Source: a virus
Virus record (IMG/VR): IMGVR_UViG_3300046656_000441
Location: 1-56,754 of that record
Strand: one strand, 5' to 3'
DNA length: 56,754 nt
The notes beneath the pieces are model-generated. The model ran no database searches. It was not told the origin of the DNA and saw only the letters and a list, made by a program, of their open reading frames with translations. A program made the translations under genes and the position numbers. Positions 48,880-55,103 of the stretch are shown here, piece after piece. How positions within the stretch are numbered: the first letter of the stretch is position 1; every line of letters starts with the position of its first letter.

Positions 48880-50477
48880 CAGAATTTCTCCTCGATAAAC
48901 GTCAGGGTTTCCTTCGCACGGGTGACCGCCACATAGTAGATGTTCTCTTCCTCTTTCCGCTTCATCTCGTCCACCTCGAACTCGCGGCACTTGCACTGGC
49001 TCGGGCGGCGCTTGCAATTCACACAGGGCGCCGGCAGGAAGAACGTCGACTCCAGCAGGAACACGTTGGTGGCTTCGAGCCCCTTGGCCTTGTGCACCGA
49101 GCTGCAGATGACATACGCGCCGGGGTCCGCCACGAACAGGTTGTCAATTTCAACCACCAGGGACGGGACCGAACGCGCGCCCTCGGCCAGGATGCGCAGC
49201 GTCTCGCACTTGTCGACCATCTCATCGATGCGGTGCTCGTGCTTCTCGGCAATGAGGCGGGCGCGCTGCTTGTTCTCATACGACTGCAGACGCGCCAGGA
49301 ACTCGGGGACGCTGTCGGCGGCGCTGCCCACTGCGAGCTGCTTGACCAGCTGCTTGAGTGCGGCGCCGATGTCACGCCCGACAATCCGCGCTGGGATGCC
49401 CCTCATCAGGAACCGGAGCGCGGTCCTCGCGAGCGGCGCGTTGCGCCGGCTGAGCACGAAGTCGCCGGCCTTGGCTCGGGATACCAGGTCATCAAGGGAC
49501 GCGATGCGGGAGACCACACCAGCCGGCGCGCTAGCGTCGACCTCGTAGTCTGGGACGTAACGCTGGGCGATGGCGTGGACCTTCTGCGGGCAGCGATACG
49601 TTTTCGAGAGCGGGAGTTCGTCGGCATCGAGCACACCCTTGAGCCGGTCCAGGGAGCCGCTGTCGGCGCCGCGGAACCCGTAGATAGCCTGGCGGTCGTC
49701 GCCCACGAGCACCACGCGTCCCTCGGGCTTGCACGCACGCATGGCCAGCGTCAGCTGCGAGGCGCTCATGTCCTGGGCCTCGTCCACCACCACCATGTCG
49801 AAGTCGGGGCTCACCATGCCGTTGACCAGCGGGAGGAAAATCATGTCCGCGAAGTCGATGCCGGTGAACTTCGCGCTCTCGGGGTTCGCGGCCCAGCGCA
49901 GCCCGTGCAGCGCGGCGCCGGCCAGCTGCTCGATGGTGAAGGTGTCGTTGAAAGATGGCGTGATGTCGAACTCCTCCGCCAGGTCCACCATCTGGTCGAG
50001 GGTGTTGTCGAGGCTCGGGAGAATCTCGCGCGCCTTGGTGACGAGGCGCCCGACCAGGCGCTTGGCGCCGTAGCCCAGACCCTTGGACACCATGTCAGCA
50101 ATCGCTTCCTCACGCTCCGAGCGCTTGCAGGTTGCGATGTAACCCACATGCTTGCGGAGCATGCGGTAGCCCAGCGAGTGCAGGGTGAGCGCGGTGGCGT
50201 TCGGGTTGCTGAGGCGCGCCGCCAGCTCCTCCTGGATGCGCTTGTTGAATGCCGCAATGAGAATGGCGCGCTCGGGGGCGAAGTCCACGGCTCGCAGAAT
50301 CGTGGTCGTCTTGCCCGTGCCGGCGCGCGCACGCACAATCAGGTTGCCCGCCTCGGGACCACGCTTGAACCACTCGAAAATGGCAAGCTGCAGCTCGGAT
50401 GGGGTGAACTCCCGCAGCACAACGGCGGCGGGAGTCGGGGTGTTATCGACGGCGGCGGACGCTCTGGATGATGGCAT
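48879..50477 (-). CDS. UvrD/PcrA-like SF1 helicase with zinc insert (532 aa)
   Basis: SF1 helicase motifs appear in order: ARAGTGKTTT (Walker A), VVVDEAQDM (motif II), GDDRQAIYGFRGA (III), SKTYRCP (IV), SSVHKAKGLEA (V) and YYVAVTRAKETL (VI). A Cys cluster, CVNCKRRPSQCKC, is inserted between V and VI. It unwinds DNA during replication or recombination. It begins MPSSRASAAV, the tag shared with three other proteins. No ribosome site precedes the ATG, but a sigma-54-like element ends 16 nt upstream. Confidence 0.88.
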   Translation of the reverse strand: MPSSRASAAVDNTPTPAAVVLREFTPSELQLAIFEWFKRGPEAGNLIVRARAGTGKTTTILRAVDFAPERAILIAAFNKRIQEELAARLSNPNATALTLHSLGYRMLRKHVGYIATCKRSEREEAIADMVSKGLGYGAKRLVGRLVTKAREILPSLDNTLDQMVDLAEEFDITPSFNDTFTIEQLAGAALHGLRWAANPESAKFTGIDFADMIFLPLVNGMVSPDFDMVVVDEAQDMSASQLTLAMRACKPEGRVVLVGDDRQAIYGFRGADSGSLDRLKGVLDADELPLSKTYRCPQKVHAIAQRYVPDYEVDASAPAGVVSRIASLDDLVSRAKAGDFVLSRRNAPLARTALRFLMRGIPARIVGRDIGAALKQLVKQLAVGSAADSVPEFLARLQSYENKQRARLIAEKHEHRIDEMVDKCETLRILAEGARSVPSLVVEIDNLFVADPGAYVICSSVHKAKGLEATNVFLLESTFFLPAPCVNCKRRPSQCKCREFEVDEMKRKEEENIYYVAVTRAKETLTFIEEKF

Positions 50478-50488
50478 TGTGGATATAG

Positions 50489-50692
50489 CTATTGCACTCG
50501 GCGTGCCAAGGGCACAATGCGCAGCGGGTTGCCGGGAGTGCCAGTTGGCCAGAGTTTATAGCTGTCGCCGTGCTCATCAGTGAAGACGAAGTAGTCCTCT
50601 CTTGAGGTCATCTGCCGGTGCTCTGTCCGAATCAGAGGACAGCCCGTCCAACAACCCTGGTCGTCGGGCGCTCCACAACCGCGGCAAACCAT
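50489..50692 (-). CDS. Small zinc-ribbon protein (67 aa)
   Basis: MVCRGCGAPDDQGCWTGCPL carries four to five Cys for one zinc. A beta-rich C-terminal half follows (REDYFVFTDEHGDSYKLWPT). CAGGAGG precedes the ATG at 50692. Its last codons (LARRVQ) contain the sigma-54-like element ahead of the helicase gene. Function is unknown. Confidence 0.65.
   Translation of the reverse strand: MVCRGCGAPDDQGCWTGCPLIRTEHRQMTSREDYFVFTDEHGDSYKLWPTGTPGNPLRIVPLARRVQ
50493..50508 (-). promoter_or_regulatory. Sigma-54-like element before the helicase gene
   Basis: On the minus strand TGGCACG-CCGA-GTGC-A differs from the RpoN consensus at one base and shares 14 of 15 bases with the element at 2846-2861. The predicted start lies about 5 nt before the helicase ATG, which lacks a Shine-Dalgarno. 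A TATATC sequence between them permits a sigma-70 reading instead (TTGGCA, 16 nt, TATATC). Confidence 0.45.
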
Positions 50693-50989
50693 TGGACCTC
50701 CTGGGGAAGAATGGAGCGGCCACCAGGAATCCCTCCCAGCCGTTGCCCGACCCGGTGCTGAGAACAGCGAGGGTCGAGAGCCGCATGTGTAAGCCAAGCC
50801 CCGTGCGGATTGACCGCCTTAGATGCCAGCCGCCGCATCCCCGTGGTGCGGCTGGTGCGTGCCCTGCTAGGCTTGTCACCACGAGTAGCTATCAACCCGC
50901 GGGGCGGCGTTCCGCACGCTCCATCCCCGCGGGAGACTCGGCACGGCTATGTCCCCTTATCGAGGAGTTTACCGTGCCGAACCCGGAGT
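50693..50989. other. Non-coding gap with two long dyads
   Basis: No convincing gene is visible. Two inverted repeats lie just downstream of the minus-strand gene ending at 50990: TCGGCACGG/CCGTGCCGA (50938-50946 with 50972-50980) and CCCGCGGGG/CCCCGCGGG (50896-50904 with 50925-50933). They may terminate or protect the upstream transcript. The rest shows nothing recognisable. Confidence 0.5.
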
Positions 50990-51871
50990 CTAGCCCAGCG
51001 TCACGATGTCGCTGGTCTTGTCGAAGTTGACACCGTCCAGGGTGCCGAGCTTCTCGACGTCGAGCGCGAATGCACGAACCGCCTCACGCAGGTTGGCGTC
51101 CATGCTGTCCATCGCCTGGAGGAGCTTCACGCTGAGCTTGTTCCGCGTCAGCTTGTTCTCTTTCGCAGCCTTCAGGACCTGGGCCACCATCGTCTCCGCG
51201 GTCGCTTCGACAAGCGCCGCATCGACCGCAACGGACGCGCCGGCCTTCGAGCTGCCGGTGTTCGAGCTGCCGGCGAGCTTCGGCTGCGCCAGCTTCGTGA
51301 TGTCTTCCTGGCCGTAGTAGTTCGCGATGACCAGGTTCTCACGCTTGAACGTGCCACCCGGCTTGCCGTCCTTCGGAGCCACCACACGCGGGTGGTCGAC
51401 GGACCACTTGTCGGTTGCCGCCGCCCAGTCGAACATGGCGCGCACGCCGCGAATGTTCGAGTAGTCCGCCACGAGACCCGCGGGGTCCTCCGGGAAGTTC
51501 TCTTCGCTGAAGCCGTCCCCGCCGTCGACCGGCGCCGACAGGGAGTTCAGGAAGATAATCCACGGGGAGTCCTTGTAGAACCCCTTGGTGCCCTTGAGAC
51601 CGCGGCCGTCCGCCACAATCTCGTAGTCCTTGGCGTCGCCCACCTTGATGGGCTGCAGCGAGGGACCCTGTTCCTGCCGGCCATCTTCCTGGATGGTCAG
51701 CACCGCGAACAGCGCCTTGTAGGTGGACGGCTTGCCGTCCTTGCCGAGTGCCTGCCGTTCTTCCTTGAAGAGCGGGTTCTTGGTGGTGAAATTGATGTCG
51801 AGCACCACCCCGTCCTTGCGACGGAGGATTCCGCCGCCACCGACTGCTTTCGACGCGCGAGCTGAAGGCAT
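50990..51871 (-). CDS. Putative DNA-binding replication protein (293 aa)
   Basis: The protein starts MPSARASKAVGGGG, carrying the shared N-terminal tag. The first 190 residues are beta-rich with many Lys and aromatic residues (FFTTK-like and FKRENLVIANYYGQEDITKL segments), followed by a flexible Ser/Gly linker and a helical C-terminal domain. Size, layout and placement between helicase and RepA-like genes suggest a single-stranded DNA-binding or annealing protein, but I cannot match a family. A good ribosome site (GAGGAG) and an exact sigma-54 element lie upstream. Confidence 0.55.
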   Translation of the reverse strand: MPSARASKAVGGGGILRRKDGVVLDINFTTKNPLFKEERQALGKDGKPSTYKALFAVLTIQEDGRQEQGPSLQPIKVGDAKDYEIVADGRGLKGTKGFYKDSPWIIFLNSLSAPVDGGDGFSEENFPEDPAGLVADYSNIRGVRAMFDWAAATDKWSVDHPRVVAPKDGKPGGTFKRENLVIANYYGQEDITKLAQPKLAGSSNTGSSKAGASVAVDAALVEATAETMVAQVLKAAKENKLTRNKLSVKLLQAMDSMDANLREAVRAFALDVEKLGTLDGVNFDKTSDIVTLG

Positions 51872-51875
51872 TCTG

Positions 51876-52403
51876 TTACTCCTCTGATTCGAGTTGACTG
51901 ACCGGGTTCACAGGTTCTTCTGCAAGCGGCGTGCCAGTGGCCTGCACCAGCTCCCGCAGCTTCACGAGCGCCTCCGGGGAATACTCGCAGCCACATGTGG
52001 GCAGGAGGTTGTCCCCGATGGCGTGCCGGTGCCCCGGGAGCACCGGCAAGAGGTCGATGATGGGCTGGAGCGCCTTGCGCTCCGCCTCGCGCCGCGCCCG
52101 CATCAGGGCTTTGCGCCCCTTGCGAAACTGGCGCCCGCTGAGCCCCGGCATTCGCTGCCAGGTGTTGCGCACCGAGCCGTCATCGTAAATCATCTGGACG
52201 GTGCCCCGAGCCGAGCGCATGTGGACTTCGGTGGGCTGGGGCGCACGGTTGGGGACCCGGAGGGAGATGGCGCGGCGCACCTTGCGCAGCGTGTTCTCCT
52301 CCTGGAGCCGGGCCTGGGCCGCAGCCAGCTCGGCGTCACCTACCGGGGACACCTCGTTGGCCTCGAACGGGGACACTTCCCCTTTGGTCGTTTCATCGTT
52401 CAC
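51876..52403 (-). CDS. Hypothetical protein with basic centre (175 aa)
   Basis: The protein starts MNDETTKGEVSPFEANEVSP and has a strongly basic middle (FRKGRKALMRARREAERKAL), a CGCEY motif and an acidic tail. GTG start at 52403 with AGGAGG. Its 3' end holds the sigma-54-like element for the next gene. Possibly a nucleic-acid-binding accessory protein; no family recognised. Confidence 0.5.
   Translation of the reverse strand: MNDETTKGEVSPFEANEVSPVGDAELAAAQARLQEENTLRKVRRAISLRVPNRAPQPTEVHMRSARGTVQMIYDDGSVRNTWQRMPGLSGRQFRKGRKALMRARREAERKALQPIIDLLPVLPGHRHAIGDNLLPTCGCEYSPEALVKLRELVQATGTPLAEEPVNPVSQLESEE
51921..51936 (-). promoter_or_regulatory. Sigma-54 promoter, exact consensus
   Basis: On the minus strand TGGCACG-CCGC-TTGC-A matches the RpoN consensus exactly. 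The predicted start is near 51910, giving a leader of about 40 nt with a GAGGAG ribosome site before the ATG at 51871. Orientation and distance are what a functional promoter for gene 50990..51871 would have. It lies within the last codons of the upstream gene. Confidence 0.55.
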
Positions 52404-52683
52404 CCAACACCTCCTCGAACATCACGCAATGACCGGCGCGGCACAGCTTCACCCCGGTCCAGTCGCCGTTGAAGTGGAGCACCGCGGCGCAGCCCAGGCG
52501 CGTCCACTTGCTGTCCACTCTACAGGACGGCTTCAGCACCAGGAGGATGTCCCTTAACGAGGACACCGAAACGTCCTCCGCAGCGGACACCGCGGCGCCG
52601 CCCAGCACCATCACCGCGGCAAGCGCCAGGCAACCCAGGAACACGCGCAGCGCCAGAGCTCCCACGAGCCTATTGAATTTCAT
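52393..52683 (-). CDS. Small exported protein (96 aa)
   Basis: A signal peptide (MKFNRLVGALALRVFLGCLA, then LAAVMVLGGAAVSA) with a likely signal-peptidase I site leads to a 60-residue mature part. That part contains four Cys (KPSCRVDSKWTRLGCAAVLH; GVKLCRAGHCVMF), suggesting two disulphides. It would be periplasmic. GGAGG precedes the ATG. Function is unknown. Confidence 0.65.
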   Translation of the reverse strand: MKFNRLVGALALRVFLGCLALAAVMVLGGAAVSAAEDVSVSSLRDILLVLKPSCRVDSKWTRLGCAAVLHFNGDWTGVKLCRAGHCVMFEEVLGER

Positions 52684-53065
52684 CGGGTCCTCCTGCGAGC
52701 ACCAGCCGGTGCACCGTGCTCCGCTGCTGCTCGCCAACCACGGCCACCTCGTAGCGGCCGGCGTGCTCCAGGTGAAACACCCGGGTGATGAGCGCCGGCC
52801 CGGTGCCGTCCTCAATCCAGCAGCTGGTGTGGTCCTCAGCGCCATTGATGACGATGCAGACGACGCCCCGCACGGTCTCGTGGTCGTAGCGCACGCGCAC
52901 GCTGAGCGGCGCCTCGCGCTGCATGTAGAACCCTTCAGGCGTCATCGTCATCGAGAAAGGTGTCCGCTGAACCGTAGCCGCTGTCGGCGCTGTCGTCCTC
53001 GTCGTCACACACGCTGACAGCGTCACGCTCAACGCGACACACGCCAGGTCCCTCGAATACTTCAT
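52670..53065 (-). CDS. Small lipoprotein (131 aa)
   Basis: The signal peptide MKYSRDLACVALSVTLSAC ends in a lipobox (LSAC). The mature part is beta-rich with two Cys, ending in an extended segment (VRYDHETVRGVVCIVINGAE; HHRLV-like). It overlaps the upstream gene by 131 nt in another frame. It is the second lipoprotein of this operon. A role at the outer membrane is likely. Confidence 0.65.
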   Translation of the reverse strand: MKYSRDLACVALSVTLSACVTTRTTAPTAATVQRTPFSMTMTPEGFYMQREAPLSVRVRYDHETVRGVVCIVINGAEDHTSCWIEDGTGPALITRVFHLEHAGRYEVAVVGEQQRSTVHRLVLAGGPDEIQ

Positions 53066-53330
53066 GGGTCAGCTCCAGTTCGAGGTCTCGCACGGCCTCG
53101 ATGATGATGGCCTCGTCGCTGGTCAGCAGTCGGTCTTCCTTGGCGTGCCGCAGCAGCTCCCGACAGAGCGCCAGGCGCTCACGGGCGCCACGGGCGCCGT
53201 CGAGCATGCTGAGCCCCAGGCGCCACGCCTTGGCCTCCTCAGCGGTCACCGGGTCGGCTGCGGTCGCCTTGGCGTGGGCGGCGTGTATCGCGCGCTCACG
53301 GTCGCTTTGTGCTTTCGGTAGTCGGCCCAT
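52935..53330 (-). CDS. Helical protein with acidic tail (131 aa)
   Basis: Starts MGRLPKAQSDRERAIHAAHA, is helical for 100 residues (GARERLALCRELLRHAKEDR; EAVRDLELELTHEVFEG) and ends in an extremely acidic tail (CDDEDDSADSGYGSADTFLD). The tail is encoded in the same DNA as the next gene's signal peptide, in another frame. GGAGGAAC precedes the ATG at 53330. Function is unknown. Confidence 0.5.
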   Translation of the reverse strand: MGRLPKAQSDRERAIHAAHAKATAADPVTAEEAKAWRLGLSMLDGARGARERLALCRELLRHAKEDRLLTSDEAIIIEAVRDLELELTHEVFEGPGVCRVERDAVSVCDDEDDSADSGYGSADTFLDDDDA

Positions 53331-53563
53331 CAGTTCCTCCGTTCCCTCTCTTGCAAGTATGACTCCAGCCTCCATTGGCCTAGCTCTCGGAGACGCTGAC
53401 TCTCGACAGCGAGGCTCCGGTGCTCGCTACAGTAGCCGCCCTTGCAGCCGAGAGTCTTATACCAGGCGCCAGGGTTGCGATAGAGCGCCTTGCCCTTGCA
53501 GCCGACAACCATGCAGCGTCCGGTGCTCGCTTTGTTCTTGTCGACGCCGGTTTGATTCCTCAT
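53330..53563 (-). CDS. Zinc-knuckle protein (77 aa)
   Basis: The Cys pattern CMVVGCKGKALYRNPGAWYK, then LGCKGGYCSEH gives four Cys and a His in the first half. This resembles a small HNH-free zinc knuckle. The second half is helical and basic. Translation is probably coupled through a 4-nt overlap with the upstream frame, since no Shine-Dalgarno is present. Confidence 0.55.
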   Translation of the reverse strand: MRNQTGVDKNKASTGRCMVVGCKGKALYRNPGAWYKTLGCKGGYCSEHRSLAVESQRLRELGQWRLESYLQERERRN

Positions 53564-53889
53564 AACTTGACAGGTTTTTCTTTTCGAGCAGATAATGGCA
53601 GGACGACATCGCGGGAAACAGGAGCCTCACTTTGTGTTATGCCCACATTGCCACACACATCCACTCGGTTGTTACGCAAGGGGCGTAGCGAAGCGAAGCC
53701 CCCACTCACCCATGTCCACAGGGCTCCACGTATGGACGTCCGGACGTCCATTGGATATACAGGGGAATCGGTTGGTTCCACGTGTGCCGCCAGCAGTCGC
53801 CGCAATGCTTCCGCCTTGGTGAGCTCGGGCAGCGGGGAATCGGCCGGCGAGCGGTAGTAGTCGGTGGTTTCGCGCACCGTGTGAATCAT
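53560..53889 (-). CDS. Hypothetical protein, doubtful 3' half (109 aa)
   Basis: The first 50 residues (MIHTVRETTDYYRSPADSPL, then TKAEALRRLLAAHVEP) look coding. The rest has odd composition and crosses a 20-bp palindrome, a GC hairpin and an oppositely oriented promoter-like sequence. The 4-nt overlaps at both ends argue for translation. The gene may be recent or extended by mutation. Confidence 0.4.
   Translation of the reverse strand: MIHTVRETTDYYRSPADSPLPELTKAEALRRLLAAHVEPTDSPVYPMDVRTSIRGALWTWVSGGFASLRPLRNNRVDVCGNVGITQSEAPVSRDVVLPLSARKEKPVKL
53567..53596 (+). promoter_or_regulatory. Promoter-like sequence against the operon
   Basis: TTGACA (53567-53572), an 18-nt spacer and GATAAT (53591-53596) form a near-consensus sigma-70 promoter on the plus strand, opposite to all surrounding genes. 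A GC hairpin follows at 53680-53702. It could produce a short antisense RNA of about 100 nt over gene 53560..53889. No plus-strand gene with a ribosome site is seen. Confidence 0.4.
53732..53751. promoter_or_regulatory. 20-bp perfect palindrome (operator-like)
   Basis: ATGGACGTCCGGACGTCCAT reads the same on both strands. It consists of two inverted ATGGACGTCC units; the same unit forms the palindrome at 5342-5353. The sharing of a 10-bp half-site between two distant control-like regions suggests a common binding protein. Confidence 0.55.
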
Positions 53890-54149
53890 CGGGTCACCTG
53901 GTCGGCCCTTCGGGCCTCCTCTGCAACGGGATACGCCGCCAGCGGGTCGAACGGCTTCTCGATTTCATGCGCGAAGATGGCCTCGATGTGGAAGTTGATG
54001 TCATCGAGTAGCACAAAGACCACCACATTCGGCTTCCCGTGATGCCGCCACACCTGGATGTGTAGCTTGTCTTCGGTGAAGAGGTCCATCACTTCGCCCA
54101 GCTCGGGCCAGCGGTTGATGCGGCGACGCGCCCAGTCTGGGAAGCTCAC
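53886..54149 (-). CDS. Hypothetical protein (87 aa), GTG start
   Basis: Starts MSFPDWARRRINRWPELGEV; the middle is beta-rich (LHIQVWRHHGKPNVVVFVLL, then FHIEAIFAHEIEKPFDPLAA). Alpha/beta, soluble. It overlaps its neighbours by 4 nt on both sides (GTGA). No family is recognised. Confidence 0.55.
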   Translation of the reverse strand: MSFPDWARRRINRWPELGEVMDLFTEDKLHIQVWRHHGKPNVVVFVLLDDINFHIEAIFAHEIEKPFDPLAAYPVAEEARRADQVTR

Positions 54150-54556
54150 TGCTGCACCACGAACACGTCCACTGACGTGTGCTGCCGGGTCTTGTAGTTC
54201 AGCGAGTGCGCGAACCAGGTGTTCTGGTCCCAGCTGCCGGCGCCGTGCACCCGCTCGAACTCCTGGACAGATTCGGCGTCGCCGTCATAGCTCGTGCCGA
54301 TGATGCCGAAGTAGTCGTTCAGCTCCAGCACCACGTAGTCGGGGTCCTTCGAGAGCGTCTTGCCCAGGGGCAGGACATACAGGTCCACGTCCTTGTCGCT
54401 GTAGCCGTGGTTCAGCACGCCGCCGCCCAGGGCCACGTGGTAGCCCAGGGGCCACACGCGCGCCTGCAGCTCGCGCACGAGCACCAGGGCATCCGCGAGA
54501 TACCACGCGTGGCGCGGCTTGTAGCGTTCGAGGTCCTTCTTGACAATCGGGCTCAT
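54146..54556 (-). CDS. Minimal nucleotidyltransferase-like protein (136 aa)
   Basis: The segment ALGGGVLNHGYSDKDVDLYV (residues 42-61) fits the polymerase-beta-type nucleotidyltransferase signature GG-x(n)-G-x-S-D-x-D-x-D, with Asp54, Asp56 and Asp58. A third acidic strand, TSVDVFVVQ (Asp130), lies near the end. Such small enzymes transfer nucleotides to proteins, drugs or RNA. Substrate is unknown; antitoxin-like or host-modifying roles are possible. GGAGGGTG precedes the ATG. Confidence 0.65.
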   Translation of the reverse strand: MSPIVKKDLERYKPRHAWYLADALVLVRELQARVWPLGYHVALGGGVLNHGYSDKDVDLYVLPLGKTLSKDPDYVVLELNDYFGIIGTSYDGDAESVQEFERVHGAGSWDQNTWFAHSLNYKTRQHTSVDVFVVQQ

Positions 54557-54654
54557 GCTTTCACCCTCCAGGTGGTCTTGCCGCTCGGCGCGATAACGCG
54601 CGTGTTGCCGGCGATGAGCTTCTCGCGGGGCGTCTGGGGCACAGGCTTGGCCAT
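54553..54654 (-). CDS. 33-aa basic peptide
   Basis: AGGAGG precedes an ATG at 54654 (shared with the previous stop, TAATG) opening MAKPVPQTPREKLIAGNTRV, then IAPSGKTTWRVKA. Its stop overlaps the nucleotidyltransferase start by 3-4 nt. The strong ribosome site and tight coupling support expression. It could be a partner of the nucleotidyltransferase, by position only. Confidence 0.5.
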   Translation of the reverse strand: MAKPVPQTPREKLIAGNTRVIAPSGKTTWRVKA

Positions 54655-55103
54655 TAGCGAACCTCCTGATAGCGCTCACGTCTCAGCGTGGCGTGGTTGT
54701 CGTCCTTGTGATTGAGATACACCGTGCGCACCGTCAGCGGGCTTACCATCCCGGTGCCTAGCGCGAGCACCACGTCGTAGTCGGTGCGCTCCAGGTGCAT
54801 CAGCTTGATGCCCTGGGCATTGCTCGAACCCACGAGCACATGGAGCGGGAAGCGCACCAGCCAGTGTGCCGGCATGCCCCCAAATGTGGACACCTCGATG
54901 ACCTCGAACGAGGACGGCAGGCGCTCCGGGAGCGCGTTCAGCAGCTCGCGTGCCGCCGTCTTGTCGAGTGCACGCGGCAGGCGCTCCAGTGCCGCCTCGC
55001 GAGCATGCTTGGAGTAGCTCAGGCGCACGCACGGCTGGGGCATCGGGTGCCCCTTGGGGAACCCCATATCACGATGGTAGAGTTTCGACAGCATGGTTGG
55101 CAT
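54654..55103 (-). CDS. Hypothetical protein (149 aa)
   Basis: Starts MPTMLSKLYHRDMGFPKGHP; a helical region (HAREAALERLPRALDKTAAR) is followed by a beta-rich domain (FEVIEVSTFGGMPAHWLVRF; YDVVLALGTGMVSPLTVRTV) and a charged end. GAGGAGG precedes the ATG. A sigma-54-like element lies about 30 bp upstream. Function is unknown. Confidence 0.55.
   Translation of the reverse strand: MPTMLSKLYHRDMGFPKGHPMPQPCVRLSYSKHAREAALERLPRALDKTAARELLNALPERLPSSFEVIEVSTFGGMPAHWLVRFPLHVLVGSSNAQGIKLMHLERTDYDVVLALGTGMVSPLTVRTVYLNHKDDNHATLRRERYQEVR

Noticed and set aside
53595-53822. Plus-strand frame MAGRHRGKQEPHFVLCPHCH... as a gene
   Set aside because: Its ATG overlaps the -10 box of the promoter-like sequence, it has no ribosome site, and its second half is low complexity. 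The minus-strand frame has coupled overlaps at both ends.
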